Counted from the stretch's first letter, positions 1 to 8,030 are shown. The stretch: DNA of 22,166 nt from Bacillota bacterium (GCA_023443025.1 JAEZWM010000065.1:1-22166), one strand, 5' to 3'. The notes: generated by a model from the letters alone, not told the origin. Program-made: numbers and translations.

Positions 1-13
1 GCTCCAGATTTTT

Positions 14-436
14 TTAAAACATATTAACAAAACTATTAATAAAATCTCTAATTAGATCGATAACATTGGGTACGCCGGCTACAACAATTATAAAAGCGGC
101 AAATATGGAAGCAAGTATTACAAAGCCAAGGCAGCAACCAAAAAGCACCGCACCACAACCACATCCACGTTTTTGTTTAGGAGCTTCATCATAATAGTGA
201 TCGTAATAATCAGGCTCTTTTTTACGACCAAAGATGCTACTTTGTTTATTGACGTTTTTTTGCTGCTTAAAATAAGGGTCATAGTCATACTCATCAGCCA
301 TATCCCTCTGAGGACTATATACTCTTGTTTCATAGCGGTCTCTTTCAGCATTATTGTATTCACTGTAGTTGGAATGCTCTTCCAAATGCTTTCTGATTTC
401 ATCTAATCTATCGGTATCAGAAAAGTCTTTTTTCAT
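14..436 (-). CDS. Small acidic membrane protein of unknown function
   Basis: About 140 residues. I do not recognise the family. The first ~85 residues are highly charged and rich in Asp, Glu, Arg and Tyr. A short Cys-rich basic stretch (KRGCGCG, then GCC) leads straight into a strongly hydrophobic segment of about 25 residues (FVILASIFAAFIIVVAGV) and an amphipathic tail ending SFVNMF. This suggests a cytoplasmic N-terminal domain anchored by one C-terminal membrane helix. The frame stays open upstream to 511, but ATG at 436 is the better start: AGGGTGATC precedes it at good spacing, and an extended -10 (TGCTATACT on the minus strand, 455-463) lies just upstream, so a start at 511 would fall before the promoter. 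It is transcribed divergently from the lipoprotein operon. The function cannot be stated. Confidence 0.7.
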   Translation of the reverse strand: MKKDFSDTDRLDEIRKHLEEHSNYSEYNNAERDRYETRVYSPQRDMADEYDYDPYFKQQKNVNKQSSIFGRKKEPDYYDHYYDEAPKQKRGCGCGAVLFGCCLGFVILASIFAAFIIVVAGVPNVIDLIRDFINSFVNMF

Positions 437-542
437 TTTGATCACCCTATCTAAAGTATAGCATAAATAGAAGAATAATTTCCTACAAATCTGAAATATA
501 CGATGTATCAATACCTTTATGACGCCCTAAACGTGTAAATCC

Positions 543-571
543 TTGAAATCGTTTTGATAATGACTTATAAT
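543..571 (+). promoter_or_regulatory. Sigma-A promoter of the BMP lipoprotein operon
   Basis: A -35 TTGAAA at 543-548, exactly 17 bases of spacer, and a perfect -10 TATAAT at 566-571. The first ATG with a ribosome binding site (GGGGG at 610-614) is at 621, giving a leader of about 43 bases. I see no riboswitch-sized leader or clear operator. Confidence 0.85.
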
Positions 572-620
572 GTATATGTAGGGAAGTTAATTCTCTAAAT
601 AAAGAAAATGGGGGAAAACA

Positions 621-1859
621 ATGAGAAATAAAAAGAATCTGCTGGTACTTGTAGCAATGTTACTTACATTCACCATGCTTTTTGCTGCATGTACACCAAA
701 GACAGAAGCACCTAAAACAGAAGAAAAGGTAGAAGATACTGCTGAAGATAAAACAGATGATGCTGCAAAAGAAGATGACAAAAAAGACGAAGAGAAACCT
801 GCAGAAGAGCCGGCCGGCGAAGCAGCAGGAGATGCACTTAAGATTGTTATCGTTACATCACCTTCAGGAGTAGACGATGGAAACTTTAACGAAGATAACT
901 ACAATGGAATCAAAGACTTTATAGCTGCAAATGCAGACTCAACAGTACAAGCTGTTCAAGAGAACACAGGAGACGAAACAGCATCAGTACAAGCAGTAGC
1001 GGATGTTGTTGCTGACTATGATGTAATAGTAACTCCGGGATTCCAATTTGCAGGCATTTCTCAACTTGCAAAGGACAACCCTGAGAAGAAATTCGTCTTA
1101 GTTGACTCATTCCCTAAAGAAATAGACGGAGCAGAAGAGTTTGAAAATGTTTATGCTATGATGTTTGCTGAAGAAGAAAGTGGATTCTTAGCAGGACTTG
1201 CAGCTGCACTGGAAACAGAATCAGGTAAAGTTGCAGTAGTTAACGGAATCGCTTATCCTTCAAATGTAAACTATCAATGGGGATTTGAATCTGGTGTTAA
1301 CTATGCAAACAAACACCTAGGAACAAGTGCAGAAATCGTTGAAATCGAATCATATGCAGGAACCGACGTTAGAAACGAAAACGTTGGTGGTAACTATGTA
1401 GGAACATTCAACGACGAATCAACAGGAAAAGTTGTAGGACAAGCTCTTATAGATCAAGGTGTTGACGTAATCTTAGTTGCAGCAGGTGGATCAGGAAACG
1501 GAGTATTCACTGCAGCTAAAGAAGCAGGCAATGTTAAAATCATAGGCTGTGACGTTGACCAATACGACGACGGAGCATACAGCGGCGGTAATGTAGTAAT
1601 TACATCAGCTCTTAAAAATATGAAGATTAACGTAGACAGAGCACTTAAAGCAATCTCTGATGGAAGTTTCAAAGGACAAAACGTAGTACTAAGAGCAGAC
1701 ACTGACTCAACAGGACTAGTAGTAGCTGAAGGAAGAAACCAACTTAAAGCTGAAACAATAGAAAAAGTAGAGGAAATTTACAAAAGCTTAAAAGACGGTA
1801 CAATCGTTCCGGCAGCAAACTTTAACGGACACACTCCGGAGGAGTTCCCAGGACTTTAA
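621..1859 (+). CDS. BMP-family substrate-binding lipoprotein (nucleoside-type ABC importer)
   Basis: A 412-residue extracytoplasmic binding protein of the BMP/PnrA/BmpA family, whose characterised members bind purine nucleosides. The signal peptide (MRNKKNLLVLVAML onward) ends in a lipobox, LFAAC, with Cys24 as the lipidated residue. A Lys/Glu/Ala/Pro-rich tether follows to about residue 73. The mature fold starts at LKIVIVTSPSGVDDGNFNE, where the DDGNFN element matches the ligand-site DDKSFN motif of the family. Further family landmarks are GFLAG, the segment VILVAAGGSGNGVFTAAK and the IGCDVDQ strand. It is first in an operon with its ATPase and both permeases but is separated from them by a terminator-like hairpin, which would favour excess binding protein. 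The exact ligand is not visible; a nucleoside fits best, also because mtnA is downstream. Confidence 0.93.
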   Translation: MRNKKNLLVLVAMLLTFTMLFAACTPKTEAPKTEEKVEDTAEDKTDDAAKEDDKKDEEKPAEEPAGEAAGDALKIVIVTSPSGVDDGNFNEDNYNGIKDFIAANADSTVQAVQENTGDETASVQAVADVVADYDVIVTPGFQFAGISQLAKDNPEKKFVLVDSFPKEIDGAEEFENVYAMMFAEEESGFLAGLAAALETESGKVAVVNGIAYPSNVNYQWGFESGVNYANKHLGTSAEIVEIESYAGTDVRNENVGGNYVGTFNDESTGKVVGQALIDQGVDVILVAAGGSGNGVFTAAKEAGNVKIIGCDVDQYDDGAYSGGNVVITSALKNMKINVDRALKAISDGSFKGQNVVLRADTDSTGLVVAEGRNQLKAETIEKVEEIYKSLKDGTIVPAANFNGHTPEEFPGL

Positions 1860-1870
1860 GAATAAGACAT

Positions 1871-1899
1871 AAAAAGGACGTAGAAATACGTCCTTTTTT
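1871..1899 (+). terminator. Intrinsic terminator-like hairpin inside the importer operon
   Basis: A stem of about 12 base pairs (arms 1871-1882 and 1887-1898, core AAGGACGTA/TACGTCCTT) closed by a GAAA tetraloop and followed by a T-run ending at 1899. It lies 12 bases after the lipoprotein stop codon and 62 bases before the ATPase start. I see no new strong promoter between hairpin and ATPase, so partial read-through is likely. Confidence 0.85.
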
Positions 1900-1961
1900 G
1901 AAAGAGATAAGTTTTATTCATCATCATATTACATACAAAACAAAGCTATCGAGGTGAGAGT

Positions 1962-3500
1962 ATGAATAATGAGTATATAGTAGAATTTAAAAATGTAACC
2001 AAGACCTTTCCGGGAATCATAGCAAATGACAATATCTCATTTGGAATAAAGAAAGGAGAAATATTTTCGGTTCTTGGTGAAAATGGAGCAGGTAAATCAG
2101 TCCTGATGAGCATGCTCTTTGGAATGTACGAGCCTGACTCAGGAGAAATCTACGTCCACGGCAAAAAAATGGATACCTTCTCTCCTAGACATTCCAACGA
2201 ACTAAACATAGGTATGGTTCATCAGCATTTTAAACTGGTAGAAAACTATACTATTGCACAAAACATAGTGCTTGGTGAAGAACCTATAAAGAAAACCTTC
2301 GGGTTCTTAAACCAGGTAGATATGAAAAAAGCAGAAAAAGACATAGAAGAGCTCTCTGCAAAGTATGGACTTCAGGTAAATCCAAAAGCAAAAATAGAAG
2401 ATGTAAACATAGCGACAAGACAAAGAGTAGAAATCTTAAAAATGCTTTATAGAGAAGCGGAAATAATGATTTTCGATGAGCCGACTGCAATACTAACTCC
2501 ACAAGAAATCCAGTATTTATTAAAAATTATAAAAGAGCTCCAAAACTCAGGTAAAACCATTATCCTCATCACACATAAACTTGAAGAAATCAAACAAGTC
2601 TCAGACAGATTCGCTGTATTAAATAGAGGAAAACTGGTTGCGGTACAAGATGTAGAGTCCACGACAACCAAAGAAATGGCAAGGCTAATGGTAGGACGTG
2701 ACATAGAATTTACACACGAACCCGAAAATGTAGAAAAAGGTGAAGTCGTACTTGAGGTTAAAAACCTAAATGTATCGGACAGAGACGGCGTTCAAAGAGT
2801 TAAAGACGTTAGCTTCACTGTAAGTGGAGGAGAAGTGTTTGCAGTTGCAGGAGTTTCAGGAAATGGACAAAACGAGCTTGCAGATGCCATTTCAGGACTT
2901 ATAGGAATTGATTCAGGATCCATAACCCTTGGAGGAAAAGACATCACAAACTCCAGTATAAGAGAAAAGAAAGAATCAGGAATAGCCTATATCCCCGAAG
3001 ACAGACAGGGATATGGACTTGTTCTGGACTTCGAAGTTGCAGACAATATGATACTTAAGTCCTACTATAAAGAACCATTTAGTAAATCAGGATTTTTAAA
3101 TAAAAAAAGCATTGCAGATTATGCTGAAAAACTATCAGAAGAATACGACATCAGGAGTTCAAAAGGGATTACCTCAAGCATGAGATCACTCTCCGGTGGT
3201 AACCAGCAAAAAGCTATTATAGCAAGAGAAATCGATCAAGACGGACTACTACTGATGTTTGTACAACCAACCAGAGGACTTGATATAGGAGCTATTTCAA
3301 ACACTTGGGATCAGATAAATAGAGAGAAAAAAGAAGGAAAGGCAATACTTCTTATCTCATACGAACTTGATGAGGTCATGAGCCTCGCAGACACCATAGG
3401 TGTAATTTATAATGGTGAGATGTTAACGGTTGCCGACAGAAGAACACTTACCAGAAACGAAATTGGAGAGTATATGATGGGGGTGAAGAGCGATGCCTAA
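1962..3500 (+). CDS. Double-ABC ATPase of a nucleoside-type importer (NupO/YufO-like)
   Basis: A 512-residue ATPase with two fused ABC domains, the form that partners BMP lipoproteins. Domain 1 has an intact Walker A (GENGAGKS, residues 39-46) and Walker B with the family tail (IMIFDEPTAILTPQE). Its signature region reads VNIATRQRVEI where relatives usually have LSVGMQQRVEI. Domain 2 has the family-typical degenerate Walker A (GVSGNGQNEL) but a good signature, LSGGNQQKAIIARE, and the QPTRGLD element. One composite ATP site (Walker A of domain 1 with signature of domain 2) is therefore intact, and the other is degenerate on both faces. The start ATG has GAGGTGAGAG upstream. The gene overlaps the next permease by 8 bases. 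Assignment to the nucleoside group rests on its neighbours. Confidence 0.93.
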   Translation: MNNEYIVEFKNVTKTFPGIIANDNISFGIKKGEIFSVLGENGAGKSVLMSMLFGMYEPDSGEIYVHGKKMDTFSPRHSNELNIGMVHQHFKLVENYTIAQNIVLGEEPIKKTFGFLNQVDMKKAEKDIEELSAKYGLQVNPKAKIEDVNIATRQRVEILKMLYREAEIMIFDEPTAILTPQEIQYLLKIIKELQNSGKTIILITHKLEEIKQVSDRFAVLNRGKLVAVQDVESTTTKEMARLMVGRDIEFTHEPENVEKGEVVLEVKNLNVSDRDGVQRVKDVSFTVSGGEVFAVAGVSGNGQNELADAISGLIGIDSGSITLGGKDITNSSIREKKESGIAYIPEDRQGYGLVLDFEVADNMILKSYYKEPFSKSGFLNKKSIADYAEKLSEEYDIRSSKGITSSMRSLSGGNQQKAIIAREIDQDGLLLMFVQPTRGLDIGAISNTWDQINREKKEGKAILLISYELDEVMSLADTIGVIYNGEMLTVADRRTLTRNEIGEYMMGVKSDA

Positions 3501-4662
3501 AAAGAAAGAATTGAATTATGGACTTCTTCCCAGACTATTTGGAGATGAAAAAAAACAATCCTATACCATTCCGCTATTTGCAATACTTTTAAGTGTTATA
3601 GCGGGATCGCTGGTTATACTTGCTACAGGTAAAAACCCATTCAAAGCTTATCTAAGCTTACTACAAGGAGCAGGAATTATTCCAAAGGCGAGCTATGCAG
3701 GTGGTGCAGGACAAATCACTGACTTTACATCTTTCCTAGACATTCTAGCGCCGATGATATTTGCAGCACTTGCTGTTATCATAGCACTTAAATCAGGACT
3801 GTTTAATATTGGAGTTTCAGGACAGATGCTGATTTCAGGATTTATAGCGACTATCATAGTGGGATATTCACCACTTAACGCTATAATTGCAAAACCATTG
3901 GTACTGATTATAGGAATTATAGTTGGAGCACTAACGGGTGGTTTTATCGGATTTTTAAAGTACCGATTCAATATAAATGAAGTAGTCTCGTGCATCATGC
4001 TCAACAATATCATACAATTTGTAACCAGTTACTTTATAAACTCATATTTTGTAAACCCCGTATCAAGACAATCAGAATATATTACAAAAGCATCCTCACT
4101 GACCATCAAAGGAGTAGTAGTTGGTGGAGCAAAAGCGGATTTTCCAATAGCGATTATACTTTCTATAATTGCAGCGATATTTGTTCATAGACTGCTTAGT
4201 AGCACTACGCTTGGCTACGAAATTAAAGCAGTAGGAAGCAACAAAAACGCAGCAGCATATGCAGGAATAAAAGTTGGAAGAACGCTAATCGTTACGATGA
4301 TGATATCCGGTGCACTTGCCGGACTTGCAGGAGTAAGCTACTATATGGGATACTTTGCATCCATGCAGCCAAGAGTTATTTCCAGTCTTGGATTTGATGC
4401 AATAGCGACAGCTCTTCTTGCAAACAACCATCCTATAGGAGCAATTTTCTCGTCCATACTAATCACCATACTTTCAAAAGGTTCGGTGTACATGAGTTCA
4501 AGAGTGGGCGTTGTTAAGGAAATCGCCGGAGTAATTACAAGTCTTATTCTTTTATTCAGTGCAACAGGAGCTTATATTAGACATTTAATCAATAGAAAAA
4601 TAGAGATGGCAAAAACAGAAAGAGCCGTAGAATTAAGTGAAGGGAGTGGTGAGGATGAATAA
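3493..4662 (+). CDS. Nucleoside-type ABC importer permease 1 (NupP/YufP-like)
   Basis: A 389-residue integral membrane protein of the BPD_transp_2 (ribose/branched-chain) permease superfamily and the longer of the two permeases in BMP systems. A hydrophilic N-terminus (MPKKKELNYGLLPRLFGDEKK) precedes a first membrane helix. Family landmarks are the stretch AALAVIIALKSGLFNIGVSGQ, typical of this permease, and the coupling segment GSNKNAAAYAGIKVGRT, expected to contact the ATPase. About nine hydrophobic segments are visible, and the C-terminus is charged and cytoplasmic. It starts 8 bases inside the ATPase gene, with GGGGGTGAAG as Shine-Dalgarno region, and overlaps the next permease by 8 bases, so translation of the transporter subunits is coupled. 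Confidence 0.92.
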   Translation: MPKKKELNYGLLPRLFGDEKKQSYTIPLFAILLSVIAGSLVILATGKNPFKAYLSLLQGAGIIPKASYAGGAGQITDFTSFLDILAPMIFAALAVIIALKSGLFNIGVSGQMLISGFIATIIVGYSPLNAIIAKPLVLIIGIIVGALTGGFIGFLKYRFNINEVVSCIMLNNIIQFVTSYFINSYFVNPVSRQSEYITKASSLTIKGVVVGGAKADFPIAIILSIIAAIFVHRLLSSTTLGYEIKAVGSNKNAAAYAGIKVGRTLIVTMMISGALAGLAGVSYYMGYFASMQPRVISSLGFDAIATALLANNHPIGAIFSSILITILSKGSVYMSSRVGVVKEIAGVITSLILLFSATGAYIRHLINRKIEMAKTERAVELSEGSGEDE

Positions 4663-5617
4663 ACTCTTAATAGATGGATTAGCATTTGCAATACCACTTT
4701 TCATAATCGCCATAGGTGGAATTTACAGTGAGCGAAGTGGAATCATAAACCTCGCGCTGGAAGGCTTGCTGGGCTTTGGAGCCTTTACAGGTGCACTTAC
4801 AGTTGTTTTGATGGCACTGGTATTTCCAAACTTTATTTCTAAATACGGAATCTATGTAGCCATGCTATTTGCAATGATAGGTGGTATGCTTTTTGCTATC
4901 ATTCATGCAGCGCTTTGTGTATATTTCAAAGCAAACCAGGTAATTTCAGGGGTAGTACTGAATATTCTATCAGTTTCCCTAACCGAGTTTTTGACCAGAC
5001 AGATAAATATGCAGGTATTTGGTGGCCCTTCAAACAGATTCCAGCTTGGAGTATCTCCAAGGTTTTCTGTACCGGTAATATCTGAAATACCAATCCTGGG
5101 AGCTGTTTTTAAAGACATATATCCATTCCAAATCGTAATCGTCATAGTGGCGATTATCGCATACTTCGTGCTAGAAAAAACTAGATTCGGTATGAGGATA
5201 AAAGCAGCAGGAGACAACCCTCATGCTGTAGATGCAGCGGGAGTAGACGTTGGAAGAATGAGATTCTTTGCAGTTATGATTTCAGGAGCACTGGCAGGAC
5301 TTGGAGGAATAAGTTTTGCATACTCAATCTCTGCAAACTTCTCAGGAGCAGTATACTCAGGATTTGGATACCTTGCCATAGCAGCACTTATCTTTGGAAA
5401 CTGGAGCATAAAACCAACGCTTTTTGCAGCACTGATCTTCGGATTTGCAAGGTCAGGAGGATACTATCTTGCACAAGTATTAAAGATGAGTTCAACATTT
5501 TCAGACATCATAATGATTCTGCCATATGTATTAACTCTAGTACTACTGGTGTTCTTCTCTAAGAACAACAGACCTCCGAGAGCACTCGGAGAAATCTATG
5601 ATAAAGGGAAAAGATAA
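4655..5617 (+). CDS. Nucleoside-type ABC importer permease 2 (NupQ/YufQ-like)
   Basis: The second BPD_transp_2 permease, 320 residues from the preferred start. The frame also allows a GTG at 4637 that would add six residues, but ATG at 4655 (MNKLLIDGLAF) is placed ideally after AGGGAG and matches the usual short N-terminus. Landmarks are YSERSGIINLALEGLLGFGA, nearly universal at the N-terminus of this subunit, FKANQVISGVVLN, and the ATPase-coupling segment GDNPHAVDAAGVDVGRMR. About eight to nine membrane segments are visible. The stop codon directly abuts the mtnA-like start, so the transporter and the metabolic genes form one transcript. Confidence 0.92.
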   Translation: MNKLLIDGLAFAIPLFIIAIGGIYSERSGIINLALEGLLGFGAFTGALTVVLMALVFPNFISKYGIYVAMLFAMIGGMLFAIIHAALCVYFKANQVISGVVLNILSVSLTEFLTRQINMQVFGGPSNRFQLGVSPRFSVPVISEIPILGAVFKDIYPFQIVIVIVAIIAYFVLEKTRFGMRIKAAGDNPHAVDAAGVDVGRMRFFAVMISGALAGLGGISFAYSISANFSGAVYSGFGYLAIAALIFGNWSIKPTLFAALIFGFARSGGYYLAQVLKMSSTFSDIIMILPYVLTLVLLVFFSKNNRPPRALGEIYDKGKR

Positions 5618-6691
5618 ATGGAAAATAAATTTGATCATTTTGACACGGTAGATTTTAATGAAAACAAAGATGCACTTAGAATTATAGATCAAACACTTCT
5701 CCCAACCGAACTAATCATGCTTGATATGAAGGATGAAGAGTCCATTTGGGATGCAATTCACACATTAAAGGTAAGAGGAGCCCCGGCGATTGGTGTAGCA
5801 GCAGCGATTGGAATCGCGATTCTAACACTTCCAAAAGCGGATGCGGAGTTAGAAGAATTCAAATCAGAATTCACAAGGATCAAAAAATATCTTGAAACCT
5901 CACGACCCACGGCGGTTAATCTTTTCTGGGCTCTGGATAGAATGGAAAGGGTAGTAGATAACTATAAAGGGGAAAGCTCCAAACAGCTTTCAGACTTACT
6001 AATAGAAGAAGCAAGAGTCATCAGAGAAGAAGATATAGAAGTTTGCAAAAAAATAGGTGAATATGGACTTGAACTATTAAAAGACGGATACGGAATCCTA
6101 ACTCACTGTAATGCGGGAAGCCTTGCAACCATTAAGTACGGAACGGCAACAGCTCCTATGTATCTTGCACACGAAAAGGGAATGAATATCCACGTATTTG
6201 CAGACGAAACTAGACCACTGCTACAAGGTGCAAGACTTACAGCATACGAATTAAATGCAGCAGGAATCGACACAACTCTAATCTGCGACAATATGTCACA
6301 AACCGTAATGAGACAAGGGAAGGTAGATATCATCTTCGTAGGATGTGATAGGGTAGCGGTAAATGGAGATGCATGTAATAAGATTGGAACCTCAATGGTA
6401 GCGCTATCTGCCAAAAGGCATAATATACCATTTTATGTATGTGCACCGACTTCAACCATTGACTTCAGCATAGAAAGCGGAGAAGAAATAGTAATCGAAG
6501 AAAGAAAACCTGAAGAGATTACAGATATGTGGTACGCGGAAAAGATGGCACCTGCAGGCATAAAGGTATACAATCCTGCTTTTGATGTAACAGATGCGGA
6601 TTTAATCACAGGTATCATAACCGAGTACGGTATAATTTACCCTCCTTTTAAAGAAGGAATCCTGAAACTTAAAGAGGAACATAATCTATAA
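5618..6691 (+). CDS. mtnA: S-methyl-5-thioribose-1-phosphate isomerase family (MtnA-like)
   Basis: 357 residues, the normal length for MtnA, which converts 5-methylthioribose 1-phosphate to the ribulose 1-phosphate form; relatives act on ribose 1,5-bisphosphate or 5-deoxyribose 1-phosphate. Landmarks are LRIIDQTLLP at the start, KVRGAPAIGVAAAIG, THCNAGSLAT with catalytic Cys164, GCDRVAVNGDACNKIGT with catalytic Asp244, and FYVCAPTSTID. Cys164 and Asp244 keep the 80-residue spacing of the catalytic pair known from Bacillus MtnA (Cys160/Asp240). The start abuts the permease stop, with only a weak AAGGG ahead, implying translational coupling. No kinase (mtnK), nucleoside phosphorylase (mtnP), dehydratase or aldolase gene is in the window, so the substrate may not be methylthioribose. 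Sequence alone does not separate these activities. Confidence 0.92.
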   Translation: MENKFDHFDTVDFNENKDALRIIDQTLLPTELIMLDMKDEESIWDAIHTLKVRGAPAIGVAAAIGIAILTLPKADAELEEFKSEFTRIKKYLETSRPTAVNLFWALDRMERVVDNYKGESSKQLSDLLIEEARVIREEDIEVCKKIGEYGLELLKDGYGILTHCNAGSLATIKYGTATAPMYLAHEKGMNIHVFADETRPLLQGARLTAYELNAAGIDTTLICDNMSQTVMRQGKVDIIFVGCDRVAVNGDACNKIGTSMVALSAKRHNIPFYVCAPTSTIDFSIESGEEIVIEERKPEEITDMWYAEKMAPAGIKVYNPAFDVTDADLITGIITEYGIIYPPFKEGILKLKEEHNL

Positions 6692-7143
6692 TGAAAAAAG
6701 ATGCAAAATTCTATATAGAAAAATACAAAATGGTGCCCCTCCCTGAAGGAGGGCACTTTTGTCCTGTATCAAGAGGAGAATTCATAATCCCAAAAGAACT
6801 CTTAGGGGACGACTATAGCGGAGAAAGAGAAGCAGTATCGCTTATCTATTATCTATTAAAAAAAGATGAAATATCCAAGTGGCATTTGCTTAAGCAAGAA
6901 GAATACTGGCTATGGCATGCAGGAGGAGTTCTCGAGCTTAAAATAGCTGAGACTGAAGAGTTAAAAAACGAAAAAACATATTTACTAGACCCAAACTCGG
7001 GAGACTTTATTGCACGAGTTCCTGCGGGATACTGGCAAACTGCTAGAGTTATAGAAGGCGATTTTGTACTGGTTTCATGTGTGGTTTCTCCGGGATACCA
7101 TGATGACGAGTTATTCTTTTTAGACGGAGGTATAGATGGATAA
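6691..7143 (+). CDS. DUF985/cupin_5 family protein
   Basis: A 150-residue single-domain cupin of the DUF985 (cupin_5) family. Family features in order are MVPLPEGGHFCP at residues ~14-25, AVSLIYYLLKKDEISKWHLL, the YWLWHAGGVLEL strand pair that forms the pocket, and the C-terminal VPAGYWQTARVIEGD plus SCVVSPGYHDDELFF. His and Glu/Gln residues in the KWHLL, EEYWLWH and YW elements are the likely metal or ligand site, by analogy with sugar-isomerase cupins; the biochemical role of DUF985 is not established to my knowledge. Its start overlaps the mtnA stop by one base, and it overlaps the next gene by 8 bases. This points to a sugar-phosphate substrate shared with the isomerase. The 5' coding region contains a strong terminator-like hairpin. 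Confidence 0.85.
   Translation: MKKDAKFYIEKYKMVPLPEGGHFCPVSRGEFIIPKELLGDDYSGEREAVSLIYYLLKKDEISKWHLLKQEEYWLWHAGGVLELKIAETEELKNEKTYLLDPNSGDFIARVPAGYWQTARVIEGDFVLVSCVVSPGYHDDELFFLDGGIDG
6733..6760 (+). other. Terminator-like hairpin inside the cupin coding region
   Basis: A GC-rich stem (arms 6733-6742 with one bulged C, and 6748-6756; GTGCCC/GGGCAC outer part) with the five-base loop CTGAA, followed directly by TTTTGT. It resembles an intrinsic terminator yet lies at codons ~15-24 of the cupin gene, over the conserved PLPEGG coding motif. It could lower expression of the cupin and SDR genes when ribosomes do not cover it. It may equally be a by-product of the codons used. Confidence 0.5.
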
Positions 7144-7882
7144 ATTTAGAGTAGATGGAAAAGTTGCACTCATAACCGGTAGCAACAAGGGCATGGGAAA
7201 GGCAATTGCCCTAGAGCTTGCAAGAGCTGGAGCGAAAGTCATAGGAATCGCAAGAACTAAAGGGGTAGAAATCCAAAGCGAAATGAGAGCTGAAGGCTAC
7301 GACTATACAGAACTGGAATTTGACCTATCAAACACAGACAAAATAAAAGAAATAGTGAAAAGTGCGATTGAGGTTCATGGCAAGATTGACATACTGGTTA
7401 ACAACGCAGGAGTAATTAAGATAAATCCAGCCGAATCACATACCATAGATGAATACGATTATGTTATGGACATCAATGCAAGAGCGGTATTTCTTATGGC
7501 GCAGGCAGTCGGAAAGCATATGCTTGAAAGAGGAAGCGGTAAGATAATCAACACCTCATCCATACATGGCATAGGAGGCGGGTTTGACTGCATCTCATAC
7601 ACCGCAAGCAAACATGCAGTAGTTGGAATAACAAAAGCGTTATCAAACGAGTGGGCATCAAAAGGTATTAATGTAAACGCCATAGCACCCGGTTACACGA
7701 TTACGGATAATACCAAAGGGCTTAGAGAACAAACTGAGCTTACAGAATCCATTACAAACACTATAGCGATGAAAAGATGGGCAGTTCCTGAGGACATCGC
7801 ACCTGTAGTTGTCTTCTTGGCATCACCTGCATCGGACTACATAACCGGTCAAGTGATTAGGATAGATGGTGGAATAGAATAA
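7136..7882 (+). CDS. SDR-family NAD(P)-dependent oxidoreductase (KduD-like)
   Basis: A 248-residue classical short-chain dehydrogenase. The cofactor motif TGSNKGMG is at residues 14-21, NNAG at 89-92, and the catalytic triad is Ser142, Tyr155 and Lys159 (SYTASKHA). The C-terminus has NAIAPGYTITDNT and the family ending GQVIRIDGG. The closest group by eye is 2-deoxy-D-gluconate 3-dehydrogenase (KduD) and gluconate 5-dehydrogenase, which oxidise or reduce sugar-acid carbonyls. That would suit a sugar or sugar-phosphate intermediate, but the substrate cannot be read from the sequence. It overlaps the cupin gene by 8 bases and is the last gene of the operon, followed by a hairpin. It was probably recruited to process the product of the MtnA-like isomerase and/or the cupin. 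Confidence 0.88.
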   Translation: MDKFRVDGKVALITGSNKGMGKAIALELARAGAKVIGIARTKGVEIQSEMRAEGYDYTELEFDLSNTDKIKEIVKSAIEVHGKIDILVNNAGVIKINPAESHTIDEYDYVMDINARAVFLMAQAVGKHMLERGSGKIINTSSIHGIGGGFDCISYTASKHAVVGITKALSNEWASKGINVNAIAPGYTITDNTKGLREQTELTESITNTIAMKRWAVPEDIAPVVVFLASPASDYITGQVIRIDGGIE

Positions 7883-7887
7883 TTAAT

Positions 7888-7925
7888 AAAGTCATTTACT
7901 TTTCTTATTGGTAAATGACTTTTGT
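7888..7925 (+). terminator. Hairpin terminating the importer/mtnA operon
   Basis: A perfect 12-base-pair stem (AAAGTCATTTAC at 7888-7899 pairing with 7911-7922), an 11-base T-rich loop, and a short interrupted T-tract. It lies 5 bases after the SDR stop codon. Confidence 0.75.
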
Positions 7926-7973
7926 TATATGAATTTATGGGTTATAAAATAGCTTAATTCAGTCTAAATTGGG

Positions 7974-7979
7974 TATAAT
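7974..7979 (+). promoter_or_regulatory. Probable promoter -10 for the glutamate-cysteine ligase gene
   Basis: A perfect TATAAT at 7974-7979, about 50 bases upstream of the start codons. The -35 is poor (best candidate TAGCTT or GCTTAA near 7950-7957), so the call rests on the -10 and its position between a terminator and a gene. Confidence 0.5.
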
Positions 7980-8030
7980 CAACAATAGACCTTTGTAAAA
8001 ATAGATAGGTGATTTTTGGAAGGAGTAATG

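Noticed and set aside
118..406. Overlapping frames on both strands across the small membrane protein gene
   Set aside because: The frame at 14-436 has a ribosome binding site, extended -10 and a sensible protein; the others are low-complexity shadows.
3990..4190. 66-residue plus-strand frame inside the first nucleoside permease gene
   Set aside because: It overlaps a clear permease in another frame, and its composition and lack of ribosome binding site mark it as a shadow.
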